Shown: in pieces, positions 62,182 through 64,000 of the stretch
Position numbering within the stretch: the stretch's first letter is position 1
Layout of the letters: the number at the start of each line of letters is the position of its first letter
From: Massilia pinisoli
GTDB lineage: Bacteria; Pseudomonadota; Gammaproteobacteria; Burkholderiales; Burkholderiaceae_D
Assembly: GCF_024753285.1 (NCBI RefSeq)
Contig: NZ_JANUGW010000025.1
Coordinates: 1 to 64,000 of the forward strand
DNA length: 64,000 bases
Direction: 5' to 3'
Notes under the pieces: generated by a model
What the model saw: the letters and a program-made list of their open reading frames with translations, nothing else
Database searches by the model: none
Told to the model about the DNA's origin: nothing
Position numbers and translations under genes: made by a program

Positions 62182-63471
62182 TCAGTGCGACAGCTGCTGG
62201 ATACGCCGCTCGACGAAGCCCTGCAATTCCTGCGACAGCCCACCGCTCGCGCGCGCACGCTGGAACGCGTCGAGCGCCTCGCCGGTGCGCTTCTCGGCCT
62301 GCAGCGAGATACCGAGGCCCATCCACCACACCCCGTTCGACGGCGCGGCGCGCACGGCCAGCTGGTACTGCTCGGCCGCCTCGCGGTGGCGCTGCTGGCG
62401 TGCCAGCGCGGCCGCCAGGAAGGCGTGGTAGTCCGGATCGTTGCCCGCGTGCGGCAAGGTGCGCGTCAACGTGTCGATGCCGTTGCCGCCCCGTTCGATC
62501 TGCAAGCGCGCGAGCAGCATCGCCATCGCGGGCTGGCGCGGATCGAGCGTAAGGCCCAGCTGCAGCTGGCGCATCGCCTCGTCCGTGCGGTTCGCCTCGA
62601 TCAGCAGGCCGACGAGCGTCTGGCGCGCCGCCTCGTGTGCGGGATCGTACTTCAATGCCTGCTCGAGCGACGCGACGGTGTCGAGCGTGCGCCCTTCCTG
62701 CAGGCTGACCAATGCGCGCCGGTACTCGCCTTCCGCGCGCTGCGCGGCCGTTTCCTGCCGGCCCTGGACGCCGTGCTTGCCCTTGGTGCCCTCTTCACGC
62801 GCCGCCGCGCGCGCGGCGGCAACCATCGCCGCGGAACTCTTCTTGACTGACTTTCCGCGCGCCGCCAGCGCCTGCGCCATCGCCCGGCGCGCCTCGCGCG
62901 CCTGCTCGCTGTCCGGCTCCATCGGCGCGACGTCCTGCGCGCGCACGGCGGCGGCCTTCTCCGCCTTCGCGTGCGTGCGCGCCGCCGCTTCCTCTTCCTT
63001 GCGCTCGCGCGCGAGACGTTTGCGCTCGGCACGACGTTCGGCGCGCGTCATGTGTTTTGCGGGCGGGGCATCCGCATCGGCCGCAGCGGCATGTGCCGCC
63101 TCGACCGGCGCGGGTGCGGGGGCCGGAGGCGCGACGACCGGCGCGGGCGCGGGCGCGGGGGCACTCGCCGCCGGCACGCTCGCCGCTTGCACGGGGCCCG
63201 TCACGGAGCGAGGCACATTGACCACGACAGGCGCCGTCTTCGGGTTCGCCACAACGGCCACCGGCGTGGGCTTGGCCGCGCGGTGCAGCTGGTTCCAGCC
63301 CAGCCAGCCCAGCGCGAGCACGGCCACGGCACCGCCGACGGCCAGCGCGATGACGCGACCCTGCGGCCGCGCCGGTGCACGCTCGACGGGCTTCACCTGG
63401 CCCGGCAGCGCGCCATCTTTCGGCGTGCCGCGCGCGTCCAGGTCCTGCAGCATCTTGTTAATCAGGCTCAT
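62182..63471 (-). CDS. mshN: MshN-like tetratricopeptide protein of the MSHA pilus system
   Basis: Encodes 429 residues. The conserved N terminus SLINKMLQDLDARG is typical of MshN. One transmembrane helix (~38-60) follows. A long Ala/Pro and Lys/Arg/Glu-rich linker (~70-235) leads to a periplasmic TPR region (~245-429; EGEYRRALVSLQEGR, ALKYDPAHEAARQTLVGLLIEANRTDEAMRQL). MshN is an auxiliary protein of the type IV MSHA pilus. It begins 12 bp after the mshM gene, consistent with an operon. Confidence 0.88.
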   Translation of the reverse strand: MSLINKMLQDLDARGTPKDGALPGQVKPVERAPARPQGRVIALAVGGAVAVLALGWLGWNQLHRAAKPTPVAVVANPKTAPVVVNVPRSVTGPVQAASVPAASAPAPAPAPVVAPPAPAPAPVEAAHAAAADADAPPAKHMTRAERRAERKRLARERKEEEAAARTHAKAEKAAAVRAQDVAPMEPDSEQAREARRAMAQALAARGKSVKKSSAAMVAAARAAAREEGTKGKHGVQGRQETAAQRAEGEYRRALVSLQEGRTLDTVASLEQALKYDPAHEAARQTLVGLLIEANRTDEAMRQLQLGLTLDPRQPAMAMLLARLQIERGGNGIDTLTRTLPHAGNDPDYHAFLAAALARQQRHREAAEQYQLAVRAAPSNGVWWMGLGISLQAEKRTGEALDAFQRARASGGLSQELQGFVERRIQQLSH

Positions 63472-63483
63472 TCGCGGTCCCCG

Positions 63484-64000
63484 TCAATGACTCAGCGCCC
63501 ACGCCGCACCCGCCGCCGCGGCCACGAGACCGGCCGCCAACGCGGCCCACGGCCACACGCGGCGCCGGCTCGTCGCGAGCGTGTCGCGCGCGGCCGCGCT
63601 CACGTGCGCACGCGCGACCTGCTGGCGTCCCTGCCCGTAGCTGAGCATCATGCTCTTGTGCGCGAGGATGTTGACCAGGCGGGGCACGCCGCCGCTGGCC
63701 GCGTACAGCCGCGCGACGGCGCCGCGCGAGAACAGGCGCGCGCCATCATACCCCGCCACGCGCAGGCGATGCGCCACGTAGTAATCGAGATCGTCGCGCG
63801 ACAGGGGGCCCAGGTGGTAGTGGAAGGTGATGCGCTGCGCCAGCTGGCGGATCGATTGCAGTTCCAGCTTGCGGTTCAGTTCCGGCTGGCCGAACAGCAC
63901 GATCTGCAGGAGCTTGCGCTTTTCCGTCTCCAGGTTCGTCAACAGGCGCAGCGCTTCCAAGGTCTCGACGGGCATCGCCTGCGCCTCGTCGAGGCATAGC
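63484..64000 (-). CDS. mshM: MshM-like AAA ATPase, C-terminal part (cut by window end)
   Basis: Only the C-terminal ~171 residues are inside the window; the 5' end continues beyond 64000. The visible part starts at the Walker B segment LCLDEAQAMP, followed by ETLEALRLLTNLETEKRKLLQIVLFGQPELNRKLE (sensor region) and a C-terminal transmembrane helix (WPWAALAAGLVAAAAGAAW). This is the ExeA/MshM/GspA type, which helps assemble pilus or secretin complexes. It lies immediately upstream of mshN. The ATG within the frame at 63975 is not a true start. Confidence 0.85.
   Translation of the reverse strand, partial: LCLDEAQAMPVETLEALRLLTNLETEKRKLLQIVLFGQPELNRKLELQSIRQLAQRITFHYHLGPLSRDDLDYYVAHRLRVAGYDGARLFSRGAVARLYAASGGVPRLVNILAHKSMMLSYGQGRQQVARAHVSAAARDTLATSRRRVWPWAALAAGLVAAAAGAAWALSH

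Noticed and set aside
63746-63997. Alternative minus-strand frame and the internal ATG 63975 as a start for the last gene
   Set aside because: The frame is continuous upstream through LCLDEAQ (Walker B), so the gene is cut by the window end and not initiated at 63975.

Overview
The window looks like chromosomal DNA of a high-GC betaproteobacterium of the Oxalobacteraceae, closest in character to Massilia and relatives. The grounds are strong GC bias, a PEP-CTERM protein behind a sigma-54-type promoter, a phaC/phaR polyhydroxyalkanoate pair, a fused LivM-LivG transporter subunit, MSHA-pilus genes, and the usual housekeeping genes (prfB, lysS, mfd, serB, rimO, rluD, bamD, phosphoserine, Mfd and PBP1A proteins). 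The assignment is by inference. I see no rRNA, tRNA, CRISPR array, prophage or insertion sequence.

Layout. 1-3.1 kb: a palindromic repeat, a small exported DUF4440 protein, an Xre/RES toxin-antitoxin pair, a DUF2288 protein and a one-component HTH-GAF regulator. 3.1-7.4 kb: a periplasmic cyclic-nucleotide phosphodiesterase (cpdB) and an exported metallopeptidase-like protein ending in MORN repeats. 7.5-12.5 kb: prfB (with programmed +1 frameshift), a HAD phosphatase, lysS and ppnN. 12.7-18.6 kb: a POT peptide transporter, a LysR regulator divergent from an SDR enzyme, and an OPT oligopeptide transporter. 18.8-26.8 kb: PBP1A, a small lipoprotein, mfd-serB and an internally repetitive small protein. 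26.8-31.9 kb: a possible gene remnant, a TonB-dependent receptor, an aldo/keto reductase and an EamA exporter. 32-38.7 kb: a small lipoprotein, the branched-chain amino-acid ABC operon livK-livH-livMG-livF, and a class V aminotransferase. 38.7-41.8 kb: glycerate kinase and an ABC permease/ATPase pair. 42-45.5 kb: a glycine-rich PEP-CTERM protein, a three-gene operon (DUF72, Mut7-C RNase, Cys-motif protein) and trxC. 45.7-52 kb: a chemoreceptor translationally overlapping a porin, a small membrane protein, metC and rimO. 52.2-60.5 kb: a lipoprotein, phaR, phaC, a small membrane protein, rluD-pgeF, bamD, a depolymerase-type esterase and yaaA. 60.5-64 kb: a PIN-domain protein, a YbdL-type aminotransferase, and mshN/mshM (mshM cut by the window end).

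How genes work together. Three peptide/amino-acid uptake systems (POT, OPT, Liv) and a porin/chemoreceptor pair suggest a scavenger of proteinaceous or oligomeric nutrients. phaC, phaR and the esterase concern carbon storage. The most unusual structure is a family of three 105-106 bp elements (62-167, 10975-11079, 16249-16354). Each is built of two hairpins in inverted orientation with GTAGGG termini, and in three cases that terminus supplies the stop codon of the adjacent gene. Other points of interest are the DUF72/Mut7-C operon, the sigma-54-driven glycine-rich PEP-CTERM protein, the MCP/porin overlap, a strong ribosome-binding site placed before ATC instead of ATG, and mutually exclusive RNA hairpins between livK and livH.
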